Below, in pieces: positions 45,807 through 56,345 of a stretch of DNA of 64,000 nucleotides. Positions within the stretch are counted from its first letter, which is position 1, and each line of letters opens with the position of its first letter. The translations under genes were made by a program, and so were the position numbers. This DNA comes from Pseudomonas oryzihabitans (GTDB lineage: Bacteria; Pseudomonadota; Gammaproteobacteria; Pseudomonadales; Pseudomonadaceae): positions 4,300,501-4,364,500 of the forward strand of contig NZ_CP013987.1 of NCBI RefSeq assembly GCF_001518815.1, given 5' to 3'. Under the pieces are notes generated by a model. It had not been told where the DNA came from. It saw nothing but the letters and a program-made list of their open reading frames with translations, and did no database searches.

Positions 45807-47695
45807 TCCTGCGGGCGCTGCAAGCCGTGCTGATGCAACCAGCGATAAAGGGTGTTGCGACTCACCCCCAGGCGCTTGGCCGCGCGAGTCATCTGCCAGT
45901 GGCAGTCGTCCAGCACCCCACGCAGCTCCTCCCGGGCGCTGTCGACCGGCGCCACGCTGGATGGAACGGAGAGCCGGGCACCACGGCACTCCGCCGGTAG
46001 CTCGTCCAGGCCGATATGGCCGTCTTCGCTCAGGGCTACCAGGGTGCGCAACACGGTACGCAACTGGCGGACGTTGCCAGGCCAGGGCTGGGCGAGCAGA
46101 CAGGCACGCGCCGCCGGATCGAGACGGATCGACTCGCCGCGGGCTTCCTCGGCCAGCAGCAGATCGAGCAGTTCGCCGCGATCACTGCGCTCACGCAGGG
46201 CTGGCAGGGTCACCACCAGGCCGCGCAGCCGATAGTAGAGGTCTTCGCGAAAGCTGCCGGCCGCCACCAGGGCCTCCAGATCACGGTGGCTGGCGCTGAC
46301 CAGGCGCAGGTCCAGGGCGCGGGGCGCGCCGCCGCCGAGGGGCACCACCTGACGCTCTTCCAGCACCCTGAGCAAACGTGTCTGCAGCGCCAGGGGCATG
46401 TCGCCGATCTCGTCGAGAAAGAGGATGCCGCCATCGGCCTGCTGCAGCTTGCCGGCCATGCCTTCCTTGCGCGCCCCGGTGAAGCTGCCGCCACGATAGC
46501 CAAACAGCTCGCTCTCGATCAGGGTTTCCGGGATGGCCGCGCAGTTGAGGGCGACGAAGGCCTGACCGGCGCGGCTGCTGGCGCGGTGCAGGGCGCTGGC
46601 GAAGGCTTCCTTGCCGGTGCCGGTCTCGCCATGCAGCAGCACCGGTACATCGCGCTCCAGGACCTTGAGCGCCCGGGTGAAATCCCGCGCCAGGGCCGGA
46701 TCGGCCAGACAGATACCGCTGGGCACGGGCGTCTTGGGCACCGCTACCGGGGTGACCGGGCGCACCTGGGGACCGCGTACCAGACCGTGGAAGCCCTGCC
46801 CCTGGCGACCACGCAGTGCCCAGCAAGCGCTGGGTTGCGGGCGGGCGCGCTCCAACAGGTCGTCCAGCCGTAGCTCGAACAGGGCCTCCATCCGCTGCCC
46901 CAACACCGCACTACGCGCCAGGCCGAGCAACATCAGCGCGGTTTCGTTGGCGGCCTGGACGCGACCTTCGTCGTCGAAGGCCAGCAGCCCTTCGCTGAGC
47001 AGGCCGACATAGGCCGCCTGGGCATGGAAGCGCAGCAGGTAACCAGCGGCGTAACGGTCGAGGAAATAGCAGCTCTCGATCAGCTTGGCCGAAAGATTGA
47101 CCAGCGCCATGGTGTGGAACTGGCCCTGGCGCGAGGACTCCTGGCGGGCCGTGGAGACATCCAGCACTGCCAGCAGCTCGCCCGCCGGATCGAAGACCGG
47201 GCTGGCCGAGCAGGTCAGCTGGGTATGGCGGCTGCGAAAGTGTTCGTCGCGATGGATGGTCAGCGCCTGGCGCTCCACCACGCAGGTGCCGATGCCGTTG
47301 GTGCCTTCGCAGGCCTCGCTCCAGTCGGCGCCCAGCCACAGTCCGGCCTGCTGGAAGGTCTCGCGCTCGGCCTCGGCGGTCACGCAATCGAGGATCAGCC
47401 CGCGGGCATCGGTGAGCAGCACAGCATGGCCGGCGCCGCCCAGCTGCTGGTGCAGGGAATTCATCTGGCCGCGGGCGATCTGCAAGACCCGCTGCTGGCG
47501 CTGGCGGTGCTCGTCGAAGCGGGCGCGCTCCAGCACCCAGGGCGCTACGCGCGCGGCCGGGTCGAGCTGGTGTTCGTCGAGACAGCGCCGCCAGGAGCGG
47601 GCGATGGCCGGATCGCTGGCCGGGCCGTCAGGGACAGCGCCGCGGGCGAGTTCGAGCACCTGGCTGGCATGACGATCGGACGGGGTGGCGGCCAT
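45803..47695 (-). CDS. Sigma-54-dependent activator of the AcoR/EatR type
   Basis: The 630-residue activator starts MAATPSDRHASQVLELARG. It has an N-terminal GAF domain (about 70-190, with EGTNGIGTCVVE and HRSRHTQ-like HFRSRHTQLTCSASPV), a PAS-like part (about 205-290) and an AAA+ domain (about 325-550). The AAA+ part includes GETGTGKE (Walker A), the GSFTGA sigma-54 loop and GILFLDEIGDMP (Walker B). A Fis-type HTH ends the protein (AAKRLGVSRNTLYRWL). It is divergent from the aldehyde dehydrogenase gene, whose promoter carries three palindromes and a -24/-12 element, so it almost certainly activates it. Confidence 0.92.
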   Translation of the reverse strand: MAATPSDRHASQVLELARGAVPDGPASDPAIARSWRRCLDEHQLDPAARVAPWVLERARFDEHRQRQQRVLQIARGQMNSLHQQLGGAGHAVLLTDARGLILDCVTAEAERETFQQAGLWLGADWSEACEGTNGIGTCVVERQALTIHRDEHFRSRHTQLTCSASPVFDPAGELLAVLDVSTARQESSRQGQFHTMALVNLSAKLIESCYFLDRYAAGYLLRFHAQAAYVGLLSEGLLAFDDEGRVQAANETALMLLGLARSAVLGQRMEALFELRLDDLLERARPQPSACWALRGRQGQGFHGLVRGPQVRPVTPVAVPKTPVPSGICLADPALARDFTRALKVLERDVPVLLHGETGTGKEAFASALHRASSRAGQAFVALNCAAIPETLIESELFGYRGGSFTGARKEGMAGKLQQADGGILFLDEIGDMPLALQTRLLRVLEERQVVPLGGGAPRALDLRLVSASHRDLEALVAAGSFREDLYYRLRGLVVTLPALRERSDRGELLDLLLAEEARGESIRLDPAARACLLAQPWPGNVRQLRTVLRTLVALSEDGHIGLDELPAECRGARLSVPSSVAPVDSAREELRGVLDDCHWQMTRAAKRLGVSRNTLYRWLHQHGLQRPQD

Positions 47696-47764
47696 TGTCG
47701 TTGTCCTCCGCGGGGGCGTCTGCGCGGCCACCAGCATAGGCCAAATCGGTTGGACTGCGCACTC

Positions 47765-47829
47765 TGTCACCCTCAGGTGACAGGCTGTCACGCCAAGGGG
47801 TGACACCTCTGTCACAGTGACAGGTGACG
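47765..47829 (+). promoter_or_regulatory. Three palindromic activator sites (TGTCAC...GTGACA)
   Basis: Three inverted repeats stand in a row: TGTCAC-N6-GTGACA at 47765-47782, TGTCAC-N8-GTGACA at 47786-47805 and TGTCAC-N8-GTGACG at 47810-47829. Their centres are 22 and 24 bases apart, about two helical turns. They lie 50-115 bases upstream of the sigma-54 promoter, the normal place for enhancer sites of the divergent activator. Confidence 0.85.
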
Positions 47830-47880
47830 GCACTCCCTGGAAAAGTCCACAAGGCCGCATCCACGCGGGTTCGCTCGACT

Positions 47881-47896
47881 TGGCCCGCGCCTTGCT
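47881..47896 (+). promoter_or_regulatory. Sigma-54 promoter of the aldehyde dehydrogenase gene
   Basis: TGGCCCGCGCCTTGCT matches the -24/-12 consensus TGGCAC-R-N4-TTGC-W, with the GG and GC doublets at the required spacing. It lies 47 bases upstream of the ATG and just downstream of the three palindromes. Confidence 0.85.
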
Positions 47897-47942
47897 CAGG
47901 ATCGGAGCGCCGCTTCATACAAGAACAAACAGGAGACCCACC

Positions 47943-49463
<1,521 letters not shown>

Positions 49464-49648
49464 AGCGACGCCTGGATCGCGCGCCTCAGCAGGAAGTCGA
49501 GGCGCGCCTCCCACCTGACCTGGATCAACACCCACTCCCCGTGGGTGGCCGACGCTAGAGGCAACGGCCGCCCGCGGTGGACAGGTGTGTCCCGGCGCAG
49601 GCCCCGTCTGGCTTCATCCACGCATCATGCATCCATGAGGGACTCGTC

Positions 49649-50680
49649 ATGCCTAAAACAATGAAAGCCGCTGTCGTCACCGCCTTTGGCAAACCCCTGG
49701 AATTCCGCGAAGTCGAGGTGCCTACCCCAGGCGCCGGCCAGGTACTGGTCAAGATCGCCGCCAGTGGCGTCTGCCACACCGATCTGCATGCCGCCCAGGG
49801 CGACTGGCCGGTCAAGCCCAATCCGCCCTTCATCCCCGGTCACGAAGGCGTCGGTCATGTGGTGGCGGTGGGCGCCGGGGTCACCCATGTCAAGGAAGGC
49901 GACCGGGTCGGGGTGCCCTGGCTGTATTCCACCTGTGGCCATTGCGAGCACTGCCTGGGTGGCTGGGAGACCCTCTGTGAATCCCAGCAGAACACCGGCT
50001 ACTCGGTGAACGGCGGCTTCGCCGAATACACCCTGGCCGATGCCGGCTACGTCGGCCGCCTGCCGGACAACGTCGGCTTCGTCGAGATCGCGCCCATCCT
50101 CTGCGCCGGGGTCACCGTCTACAAGGGCCTGAAGATGACCGACACCAAGCCGGGCAACTGGGTGGTGATCTCCGGTATCGGCGGCCTGGGCCACATGGCG
50201 GTGCAGTACGCCCGGGCCATGGGCCTGAACGTGGCGGCGGTGGATGTGGACGACAAGAAGCTCGACCTCGCCCGCCGACTGGGCGCCGAGGTCACGGTCA
50301 ATGCCCGCGAGCAGGACCCGGCGGCCTACCTGAAGAAGGAGATCGGCGGTGCCCACGGCGCCCTGGTCACGGCGGTCTCGCCCAAGGCCTTCGAGCAGGC
50401 CATCGGCATGACCCGTCGCGGTGGCACCATTGCCCTCAACGGCCTGCCGCCGGGTGACTTCCCGCTGTCGATCTTCGACATGGTGCTCAACGGCACCACG
50501 GTGCGCGGTTCCATCGTCGGCACCCGCCTGGACCTGCAGGAGGCCCTGGACTTCGCCGGCGAAGGCAAGGTCAAGGCCACGGTGAGCGCCGAGCCGCTGG
50601 AGAACATCAACGACATCTTCGCCCGCATGCATGAAGGCGGCATCGAGGGTCGAGTGGTGATCGACATGGCGCTGAGCTGA
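49649..50680 (+). CDS. adhP: Zinc-dependent alcohol dehydrogenase AdhP
   Basis: The 343-residue medium-chain dehydrogenase ([20 protein letters not shown]) converts ethanol and other primary alcohols to aldehydes with NAD. The catalytic zinc ligands are in [15 protein letters not shown] and GHEGVGHV. The structural zinc cysteines are in [15 protein letters not shown], and the Rossmann motif is [15 protein letters not shown]. It follows the aldehyde dehydrogenase by 185 bases on the same strand, making a plausible two-step alcohol-to-acid module, but a separate promoter is possible. Confidence 0.94.
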   Translation: MPKTMKAAVVTAFGKPLEFREVEVPTPGAGQVLVKIAASGVCHTDLHAAQGDWPVKPNPPFIPGHEGVGHVVAVGAGVTHVKEGDRVGVPWLYSTCGHCEHCLGGWETLCESQQNTGYSVNGGFAEYTLADAGYVGRLPDNVGFVEIAPILCAGVTVYKGLKMTDTKPGNWVVISGIGGLGHMAVQYARAMGLNVAAVDVDDKKLDLARRLGAEVTVNAREQDPAAYLKKEIGGAHGALVTAVSPKAFEQAIGMTRRGGTIALNGLPPGDFPLSIFDMVLNGTTVRGSIVGTRLDLQEALDFAGEGKVKATVSAEPLENINDIFARMHEGGIEGRVVIDMALS

Positions 50681-50692
50681 GAACCGGTCCAA

Positions 50693-50722
50693 CAGTCCCG
50701 CGCCCATCTAGGCGCGGGACTG
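50693..50722 (+). terminator. Hairpin terminator after adhP
   Basis: CAGTCCCGCGCC and GGCGCGGGACTG form a perfect 12-bp stem with a 6-base loop, 12 bases past the stop. The following tail (AACCTTTGCC) has few T, so it may rely partly on other factors. Confidence 0.7.
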
Positions 50723-50855
50723 AACCTTTGCCCTACCGTGACCTCTGAGCGGCTGGCGTTTTTTCCCGGCGCCGATCTCGACCAGGCCACAAACGCTGGC
50801 CCCGGCTGCCCTTATAATCGCCGCCGGACCCTCGCACCTACGGTAGGCACGCCCC

Positions 50856-51503
50856 ATGGAATTCAACCCGATCGACCTGATCCTGCACCTCGACATCTAT
50901 CTCAGCGGGTTGGTAGCCCAGTACGGCACCTGGATCTACGTCATCCTCTTCGCCGTGATCTTCTGCGAGACGGGCCTGGTGGTCATGCCCTTCCTGCCCG
51001 GCGACTCCCTGCTGTTCATCGCCGGTGCCATTTCCGCCCTGGGCGACATGGATCCCTATCTGCTGGCCGGCCTGCTGATGTTCGCCGCAGTGGCGGGCGA
51101 CAGCACCAACTACCTGATCGGCCGCTTCGCCGGCGACAAGCTGTTCAGCAACCCCGACTCCAAGGTATTCCGCCGCGACTACCTGCTGCGCACCCAGGCC
51201 TTCTACGAGCACCACGGTGGCAAGACCATCACCCTGGCGCGCTTCCTGCCCATCATCCGTACCTTCGCCCCCTTCGTCGCTGGCGTCGGGCGCATGCACT
51301 ACCCCTACTTCCTTGCCTACAGCGTGCTCGGTTCGCTGTTGTGGGTCGGCGGCCTGGTGAGCCTGGGCTACTTCTTCGGCAACGTGCCCTTCATCAAGCA
51401 GAACCTCACCGTCATGGTCCTGGCCATCATCGGCATCTCTCTGCTGCCGATGATCCTCGGCCTGATCAAGAGTCGTCGCGCCGCGGTCCAGAGCGGGGCC
51501 TGA
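50856..51503 (+). CDS. DedA-family membrane protein
   Basis: The 215-residue protein has 4-5 hydrophobic segments. The DedA signature is present: FCETGLVVMPFLPGDSLLFI, then GRFAGDKLF, and the basic ARFLPIIRTFAPFVAGVG motif. DedA proteins act in undecaprenyl-phosphate or phosphatidylethanolamine flipping and envelope homeostasis. The exact lipid cannot be assigned. The mtfA-like gene follows 4 bases later, so the two form an operon. Confidence 0.9.
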   Translation: MEFNPIDLILHLDIYLSGLVAQYGTWIYVILFAVIFCETGLVVMPFLPGDSLLFIAGAISALGDMDPYLLAGLLMFAAVAGDSTNYLIGRFAGDKLFSNPDSKVFRRDYLLRTQAFYEHHGGKTITLARFLPIIRTFAPFVAGVGRMHYPYFLAYSVLGSLLWVGGLVSLGYFFGNVPFIKQNLTVMVLAIIGISLLPMILGLIKSRRAAVQSGA

Positions 51504-51507
51504 GTCC

Positions 51508-52344
51508 TTGGGCTTCTGGCGCGCCTGGCGCGAGCGGCGCCTGCTGGAGCGGGTCGCCATCGCCGATGACCTCTGGGCGCGCCTGCGCCAGCGCCTGCCG
51601 ATCCTCGATGGCCTGAGCGAGGAGGAAGACACCTGGCTGCGCGAGCACTGCGTGCTGTTCCTCGCCGAGAAGCGCCTCACCCTGCTCCAGGGCCTGGCAC
51701 TGGACGACGGCGACCGGCTGCTGCTGGCCGCCCAGGCGCTCTTGCCGCTGCTGCACCTGCCGGAAGCGGCGCTCTACCCCAATGTCCGCGAGATCGTCGT
51801 CTACCCGGACGCCTTCGTCAGCCCGCAGCGCCATCGCGACGAGGGCGGCCTGGAACACGAGTGGGACGAGGAACGCGACGGCGAGGCCTGGGACCGCGGC
51901 CAGGTGGTGCTGGCCTGGCCCGGCATCCAGGCCAGTGGCGGCTGGGAGGCCTACAACCTGCTCATCCACGAATTCGCCCACCTCATCGACCTGCTCGCCG
52001 GTGGCCTGTGCAATGGCCAGCCGCCGCTGCACGAAGGCATGCCGCAGGCCGCCTGGACCAGCGCCTTGCAGACCGCCTACGACGACCTCAATCGCCAGCT
52101 CGATGCCGATCCGGACGCGCAGACCGTCCTCGATCCCTATGCGGCGGAAAGCCCCGAGGAATTCTTCGCCGTCGCCTGCGAGTACTTCTTCAGCGCCCCC
52201 GACCTGCTCAGCGAGCACTACCCGGCGGTCTACGCACAGCTGCAGCAACTGTTCCGCCAGGACCCGCGCAGCCGTCTCGCCGCCAGCCTGGCGAGCGTGC
52301 AACACCCGACAACCCCGGGGTCCGAGGCTCGAACCCCGATCTGA
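51508..52344 (+). CDS. M90-family zinc metallopeptidase (MtfA-like)
   Basis: The 278-residue protein starts at a TTG (51508), 4 bases after the dedA stop; no better start is seen. The zinc motif HEFAH (in LLIHEFAHLIDLLAG) and a downstream ESPEEFFAVACEYFF with the third-ligand glutamate match MtfA, the peptidase linked to Mlc and glucose uptake control in E. coli. Pseudomonas has no comparable PTS regulation, so the physiological partner is unclear. Confidence 0.88.
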   Translation: MGFWRAWRERRLLERVAIADDLWARLRQRLPILDGLSEEEDTWLREHCVLFLAEKRLTLLQGLALDDGDRLLLAAQALLPLLHLPEAALYPNVREIVVYPDAFVSPQRHRDEGGLEHEWDEERDGEAWDRGQVVLAWPGIQASGGWEAYNLLIHEFAHLIDLLAGGLCNGQPPLHEGMPQAAWTSALQTAYDDLNRQLDADPDAQTVLDPYAAESPEEFFAVACEYFFSAPDLLSEHYPAVYAQLQQLFRQDPRSRLAASLASVQHPTTPGSEARTPI

Positions 52345-52395
52345 AAGCGCCTATACTCCCGGCCACTTTTCCCAACCGACCAGAGGGACCCGTTC

Positions 52396-52923
52396 ATGAG
52401 CTACAGCAAGATTCCCGCCGGCAAAGACCTGCCGAACGACATCTACGTCGCCATCGAGATTCCGGCCAACCACGCGCCGATCAAGTACGAGATCGACAAG
52501 GACAGCGACGCCCTCTTCGTCGACCGCTTCATGGCCACCCCCATGTTCTACCCGGCCAACTACGGCTACATCCCCAACACCCTGGCCGACGATGGCGATC
52601 CCCTGGACGTGCTGGTCGTGACCCCCTACCCGGTCGCGCCCGGCGCCGTGATCCGCGCCCGTCCGGTCGGCGTGCTGCACATGACCGACGAAGCCGGTGG
52701 TGATGCCAAGCTGATCGCCGTCCCCCACGACAAGCTGAGCGTCCTGTACAAGGACGTGAAGGAATACACCGACCTGCCAGCCCTGCTGCTGGAGCAGATC
52801 AAGCACTTCTTCGAGAACTACAAGGATCTGGAGAAGGGCAAGTGGGTCAAGGTCGAAGGCTGGGGCGACGCCGACGCCGCCCGCGCCGAGATCACCAAGG
52901 CCGTGGCCGCCTACAAGGGCTGA
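52396..52923 (+). CDS. ppa: Inorganic pyrophosphatase
   Basis: This family I soluble pyrophosphatase drives biosynthetic reactions by removing PPi. The 175-residue product ([20 protein letters not shown]) has the active-site segments [28 protein letters not shown] and [11 protein letters not shown] (three Asp binding metal), then [12 protein letters not shown]. Length is normal. RBS AGAGGG lies before the ATG, and a terminator follows. Confidence 0.97.
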   Translation: MSYSKIPAGKDLPNDIYVAIEIPANHAPIKYEIDKDSDALFVDRFMATPMFYPANYGYIPNTLADDGDPLDVLVVTPYPVAPGAVIRARPVGVLHMTDEAGGDAKLIAVPHDKLSVLYKDVKEYTDLPALLLEQIKHFFENYKDLEKGKWVKVEGWGDADAARAEITKAVAAYKG

Positions 52924-52938
52924 TCCGCGCTCCTTTCG

Positions 52939-52963
52939 AAAAGCCCGGCTCGCCGGGCTTTTC
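52939..52963 (+). terminator. Rho-independent terminator of ppa
   Basis: AAAAGCCCGGC and GCCGGGCTTTT form a symmetrical stem around a very short loop, ending in four T. It is 15 bases past the ppa stop. Confidence 0.92.
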
Positions 52964-53166
52964 TGTTTCCGGACGTCACACCAGCCATTCCGGACTTCCT
53001 ATCCGGCGGCAAAGCGACTACTCTGCACCCCTCGTCGCCATCCGCGACCCTGCGCCGATCCGCCATCTGCCGATCGCCGCCCGAGGCCCAGGCCTCTTTC
53101 TCATCTGCCCGGCAAGGGCAACCCGGGCGGGCCGGGCTCACCAAAAATCAGCTCAACCCGCCCTCG

Positions 53167-53192
53167 AAAGCCGGCCACAAGCCGGCTTTTTT
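53167..53192 (+). terminator. Orphan Rho-independent terminator
   Basis: AAGCCGGC and GCCGGCTT enclose a CACAA loop and are followed by a run of six T in all. No protein gene lies directly upstream, so it may end a small RNA. Confidence 0.85.
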
Positions 53193-53361
53193 GCGCCTGT
53201 CGTTCAAGCCCGGGCCGTGTAGTGCGGTGGGGCGCCGGCCGCCAAGCAGAGCCGCTCGCGACATTTAGATCAGCTTGAGTCAACGGGCCAGGCGCAGCCG
53301 AAAGAAACTCAGACCCGCTCTGCAGGGTCGACCGGGAACGAGTCCGCCCTGAGCTGCCATC

Positions 53362-54420
53362 ATGTCCCGTCGTCTGCGTTTGCCTCTTTTCATCCTTATC
53401 GGCCTGGTCGTCGTGCTGCTGTGCCTGCACCTGGCCGCCCCCCTGGTGATCCGCCACTACCTCAACGAGAAGCTGGCGGACATGGGCGACTATCGTGGCC
53501 AGATCGCCGACGTGGACCTGGCCTGGTGGCGCGGCGCCTATCGCATCGAAGGACTGGAGATCGTCAAGGTCAACAAGGTGCCGGTGCCCTTTCTCAAAGC
53601 GCCCAGCATCGATATCGCGGTGAGCTGGCGTTCGCTGTGGCAGGACCATGCCATCGTCGGGCGCATCCTCTTCGATCGCCCCGAACTCAATTTCGTCGAC
53701 GGCGGTGCACGCAAGGAGCAGTCGCAGACCGGTGAAGGCACCGACTGGCAGGACCAGGTGGACAAGCTGATCTCCATCACCCTCGACGAGGTACGGGTGG
53801 TGAATGGGCGGGTGACCTTCCGCAACTTCAACTCCAAGCCCCAGGTGAACCTGGCGGCCACCGACGTCAACGCCAGCCTCTACAACCTGACCAACGCCGC
53901 CGACGCCCAGGGCGAACGCATCGCCCACTTCGAAGGCAAGGCCGCCATCCTCGGCAGCGCCCCCCTGGAAGCCAGCGCCCGCTTCGATCCCTTCAAGGAT
54001 TTCACCGACTTCGATTTCCGCCTGAGAGTCACCGACATCGACCTGCCCAAACTCAACGATTTCGCTCGCGCCTATGGCAAGTTCGATTTCCGTGCCGGTA
54101 GCGGCGACGTGGTGGTGGAGGCTAAGGCGGTGGACGGCCGGCTCAGTGGCTACGTCAAGCCGCTGATGAAGAACGTCGATATCTTCGACTGGCAGCAGGA
54201 CGTCGAGAACCGCAACAAGAACGCCCTGGAAAGCGCCTGGGAAGCCGTGGTGGGCACCGCCCAGACCCTGCTCAAGAACCAGCCCCGCGACCAGTTCGCC
54301 ACCCGGGTGGATCTCTCAGGCAGCGTGAAGAACCAGGACATCAGTCCGCTACAGGCTTTCTTCAACATCCTGCGCAACGCCTTCGTCCAGGCCTTCAGTG
54401 CGCGGTATGACGCGGATTGA
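53362..54420 (+). CDS. DUF748 (AsmA-like) envelope protein
   Basis: The 352-residue protein starts MSRRLRLPLFILIGLVVVLL, an uncleaved N-terminal membrane anchor (about 8-27). Beta-rich repeats follow, typical of DUF748/AsmA-like proteins (LNEKLADMGDYRGQIADVDL, FDFRLRVTDIDLPKLNDFAR). These are thought to bridge or shuttle lipids in the periplasm. It has no partner genes next to it. The family call is good, the function is inferred. Confidence 0.82.
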   Translation: MSRRLRLPLFILIGLVVVLLCLHLAAPLVIRHYLNEKLADMGDYRGQIADVDLAWWRGAYRIEGLEIVKVNKVPVPFLKAPSIDIAVSWRSLWQDHAIVGRILFDRPELNFVDGGARKEQSQTGEGTDWQDQVDKLISITLDEVRVVNGRVTFRNFNSKPQVNLAATDVNASLYNLTNAADAQGERIAHFEGKAAILGSAPLEASARFDPFKDFTDFDFRLRVTDIDLPKLNDFARAYGKFDFRAGSGDVVVEAKAVDGRLSGYVKPLMKNVDIFDWQQDVENRNKNALESAWEAVVGTAQTLLKNQPRDQFATRVDLSGSVKNQDISPLQAFFNILRNAFVQAFSARYDAD

Positions 54421-54706
54421 CGCTCTCGTAGGTTGGCGCTGAGCACAGCGAAGCCCAACAGCTAATTTCTGACGTCTGGCCGCCCTCACCCCAGCCCTCT
54501 CCCGGAGGGAGAGGGGGCGATTGGACTCCGTAGCGTGGAAAACGGCGCAGCCTTTTCCACTGACGGGCTCCAGTGCCCGTTACAGACTATCGCGGCCATG
54601 GGCCGCTCCTACAGCCATGGATGAACCCGTAGGAGCGGCCCATGGCCGCGATCAATGCAGAGCGGCCGCATCGACGGACTGCCATGCTGCGGTCCTGAAA
54701 ACCCAA
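54421..54706. repeat. Cluster of intergenic palindromic repeats
   Basis: This gap between the convergent DUF748 and ilvA genes holds several repeat families in series: a GTAGGTTGGCGCTGAGC / AGCGAAGCCCAACA unit (from 54428), a CCCTCTCCCGGAGGGAGAGG palindrome (about 54494-54513), GTGGAAAA...TTTTCCAC (54534-54559), and a REP pair at 54589-54652. No gene is seen. Confidence 0.8.
54589..54652. repeat. REP/BIME-type inverted repeat pair
   Basis: ATCGCGGCCATGGGCCGCTC plus CTAC is exactly mirrored by GTAGGAGCGGCCCATGGCCG plus CGAT, with a loop of about 17 bases. Same family as the repeats at 31411-31480 and 36750-36854. Confidence 0.88.
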
Positions 54707-56248
54707 TCACCCGATAAACAACCGATACGCCGGATTCTCGGTCTCGTCCCAGTAGCGATAGCCGATGGCATCCAGGGTCGCCAGCAGCTCGCCCCGCTCG
54801 GCATCACTGGCTTCCAGTGCGGCGAATACCCGCCCATCCGCCGCGCCGTGATTGCGGTAGTGGAACATGCTGATGTTCCAGCGTCCGCCCAGGCGGTCGA
54901 GGAAGTCGAACAGCGCCCTGGGCCGCTCGGGGAATTCGAAGCGGAACACCTGCTCCTCACCGACCCGTGCCGCGTGGCCACCCACGGTGTGGCGGATATG
55001 CAACTTGGCCAGTTCGTTGTCGGTCAGGTCCAGCACCGGGAAGCCCTGGTCGCGCAGGCCCTGGATGAGGGCGTCACGCGGATCGCGCTGCGGATGGGTC
55101 TGGACGCCAACGAAGATGTGGGCTTCCTGGCCGGTGTGGTACCGGTAGTTGAATTCGGTGATCTGCCGCCGGCCCAGCGCCTCGCAGAAGGCGCGAAAGC
55201 TCCCTGGCCGCTCGGGAATGGTCACGGCGATGATGGCTTCGCGCTGCTCGCCCAGCTCCGCGCGTTCGGCCACATGCCGCAGGCGGTCGAAGTTGATGTT
55301 GGCGCCGGAATCGATGGCCACCAGCACCTGGCCGCCACTGCCCGCGCGCTCGGCGTATTTCTTGATCCCCGCTACGCCCAAGGCACCCGAGGGCTCGGTG
55401 ATGGAGCGGGTATCGTCGTAGATGTCCTTGATCGCCGCGCAGATCTCATCGCTGTTCACGGTGATCACTTCGTCCACGTAGCGCCGGCAGACCTCGAAGG
55501 TATGGTGGCCGATCTGGGCCACGGCCACGCCATCGGCGAACAGCCCCACGCGTGGCAGGACCACCCGCTCACCGGCGGCCATGGCCTGCTGCAGGCAGTT
55601 GGAGTCGTCCGGCTCGACGCCGATGACCCGGATCTCGGGACGCAAATATTTCACATAGGCGGCGATACCGGCGATCAGACCACCACCGCCCACGGGGACG
55701 AAGATGGCGTCCAGGCGCCCGGGATGCTGGCGCAGGATCTCCATGGCCACGGTGCCCTGGCCGGCGATGACGTCGGGATCGTCGTAGGGCGGCACGAAGG
55801 TGTAGCCCTGCTCCTCGACCAGGCGTAGCGCCTCGGCCAGGGCCTCGGGAAAGGCGTCGCCGTGCAGTACCACCTCACCGCCACGGGACTGCACGCCGAT
55901 GACCTTGAGCTCGGGGGTGGTACGCGGCATGACGATGATCGCCCGCACGCCCAGCTCACGGGCCGCCAGGGACAGGCCCTGGGCATGGTTGCCGGCGCTG
56001 GCGGTGATCACCCCACGGGCCTTCTCGCTGGCCGAGAGGCTGGCCAGTTTGGTGTAGGCGCCACGGATCTTGAAGGAAAACACCGGCTGCAGGTCTTCGC
56101 GCTTGAGCAGCACCTGGCAGCCCAGCCGTTCGGACAGCGCCCGCGCCGGTTGCAGGGGCGTTTCGATCGCCACGTCGTAGACGGGGGCTTCGAGGATCTT
56201 GCGGGCATAGCGCTGCAAGAGAGCGGTGGCGGGTTCCTGGGCGGTCAT
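54707..56248 (-). CDS. ilvA: Threonine ammonia-lyase, biosynthetic (threonine deaminase)
   Basis: IlvA converts threonine to 2-oxobutanoate, the committed step to isoleucine. The 513-residue product ([20 protein letters not shown]) has the PLP lysine in FSFKIRGAY (Lys60), the cofactor-phosphate loop [15 protein letters not shown] and [18 protein letters not shown]. Two C-terminal ACT-like domains (about 335-420 and 430-513; [40 protein letters not shown]) give isoleucine/valine feedback. It is preceded by a leader-peptide attenuator (56290-56396), so its transcription should respond to charged tRNA-Ile or tRNA-Thr. Confidence 0.97.
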   Translation of the reverse strand: MTAQEPATALLQRYARKILEAPVYDVAIETPLQPARALSERLGCQVLLKREDLQPVFSFKIRGAYTKLASLSASEKARGVITASAGNHAQGLSLAARELGVRAIIVMPRTTPELKVIGVQSRGGEVVLHGDAFPEALAEALRLVEEQGYTFVPPYDDPDVIAGQGTVAMEILRQHPGRLDAIFVPVGGGGLIAGIAAYVKYLRPEIRVIGVEPDDSNCLQQAMAAGERVVLPRVGLFADGVAVAQIGHHTFEVCRRYVDEVITVNSDEICAAIKDIYDDTRSITEPSGALGVAGIKKYAERAGSGGQVLVAIDSGANINFDRLRHVAERAELGEQREAIIAVTIPERPGSFRAFCEALGRRQITEFNYRYHTGQEAHIFVGVQTHPQRDPRDALIQGLRDQGFPVLDLTDNELAKLHIRHTVGGHAARVGEEQVFRFEFPERPRALFDFLDRLGGRWNISMFHYRNHGAADGRVFAALEASDAERGELLATLDAIGYRYWDETENPAYRLFIG

Positions 56249-56289
56249 GGTGGGCTCCTGGGGTGTTTCGTCGGGGCCCAGGAGTCAGA

Positions 56290-56316
56290 AAGTACAAACC
56301 CGCCTCTTGGGCGGGT
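56290..56316 (-). terminator. Attenuator terminator in the ilvA leader
   Basis: On the minus strand ACCCGCC-CAAGA-GGCGGGT folds as a hairpin and runs into TTGTACTTT. It lies between the leader peptide and ilvA. Its 5' arm can instead pair with GGCGGG at 56339-56344, which removes the terminator. Confidence 0.85.
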
Positions 56317-56345
56317 CTGGTTGCGCAGCTAACGCTGTCCCGCCA

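Larger units (their letters stand above)
52924..53361. other. Gene-free interval with two terminators
   Basis: No credible protein gene is seen in these 438 bases. It begins with the ppa terminator (52939-52963). About 200 bases later there is a second, independent terminator on the plus strand (53167-53192). A terminator without a gene before it suggests either a small RNA or a lost gene between 52970 and 53190; I see no clear sigma-70 promoter to decide. The last 170 bases are the upstream region of the DUF748 gene. Confidence 0.6.

Noticed and set aside
49464-49648. A second sigma-54 promoter before adhP (TGGCTTCATCCACGCA)
   Set aside because: The GG/GC spacing fits but the -12 box (ACGCA) departs from TTGCW and no palindromes are nearby. 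Too weak to call.
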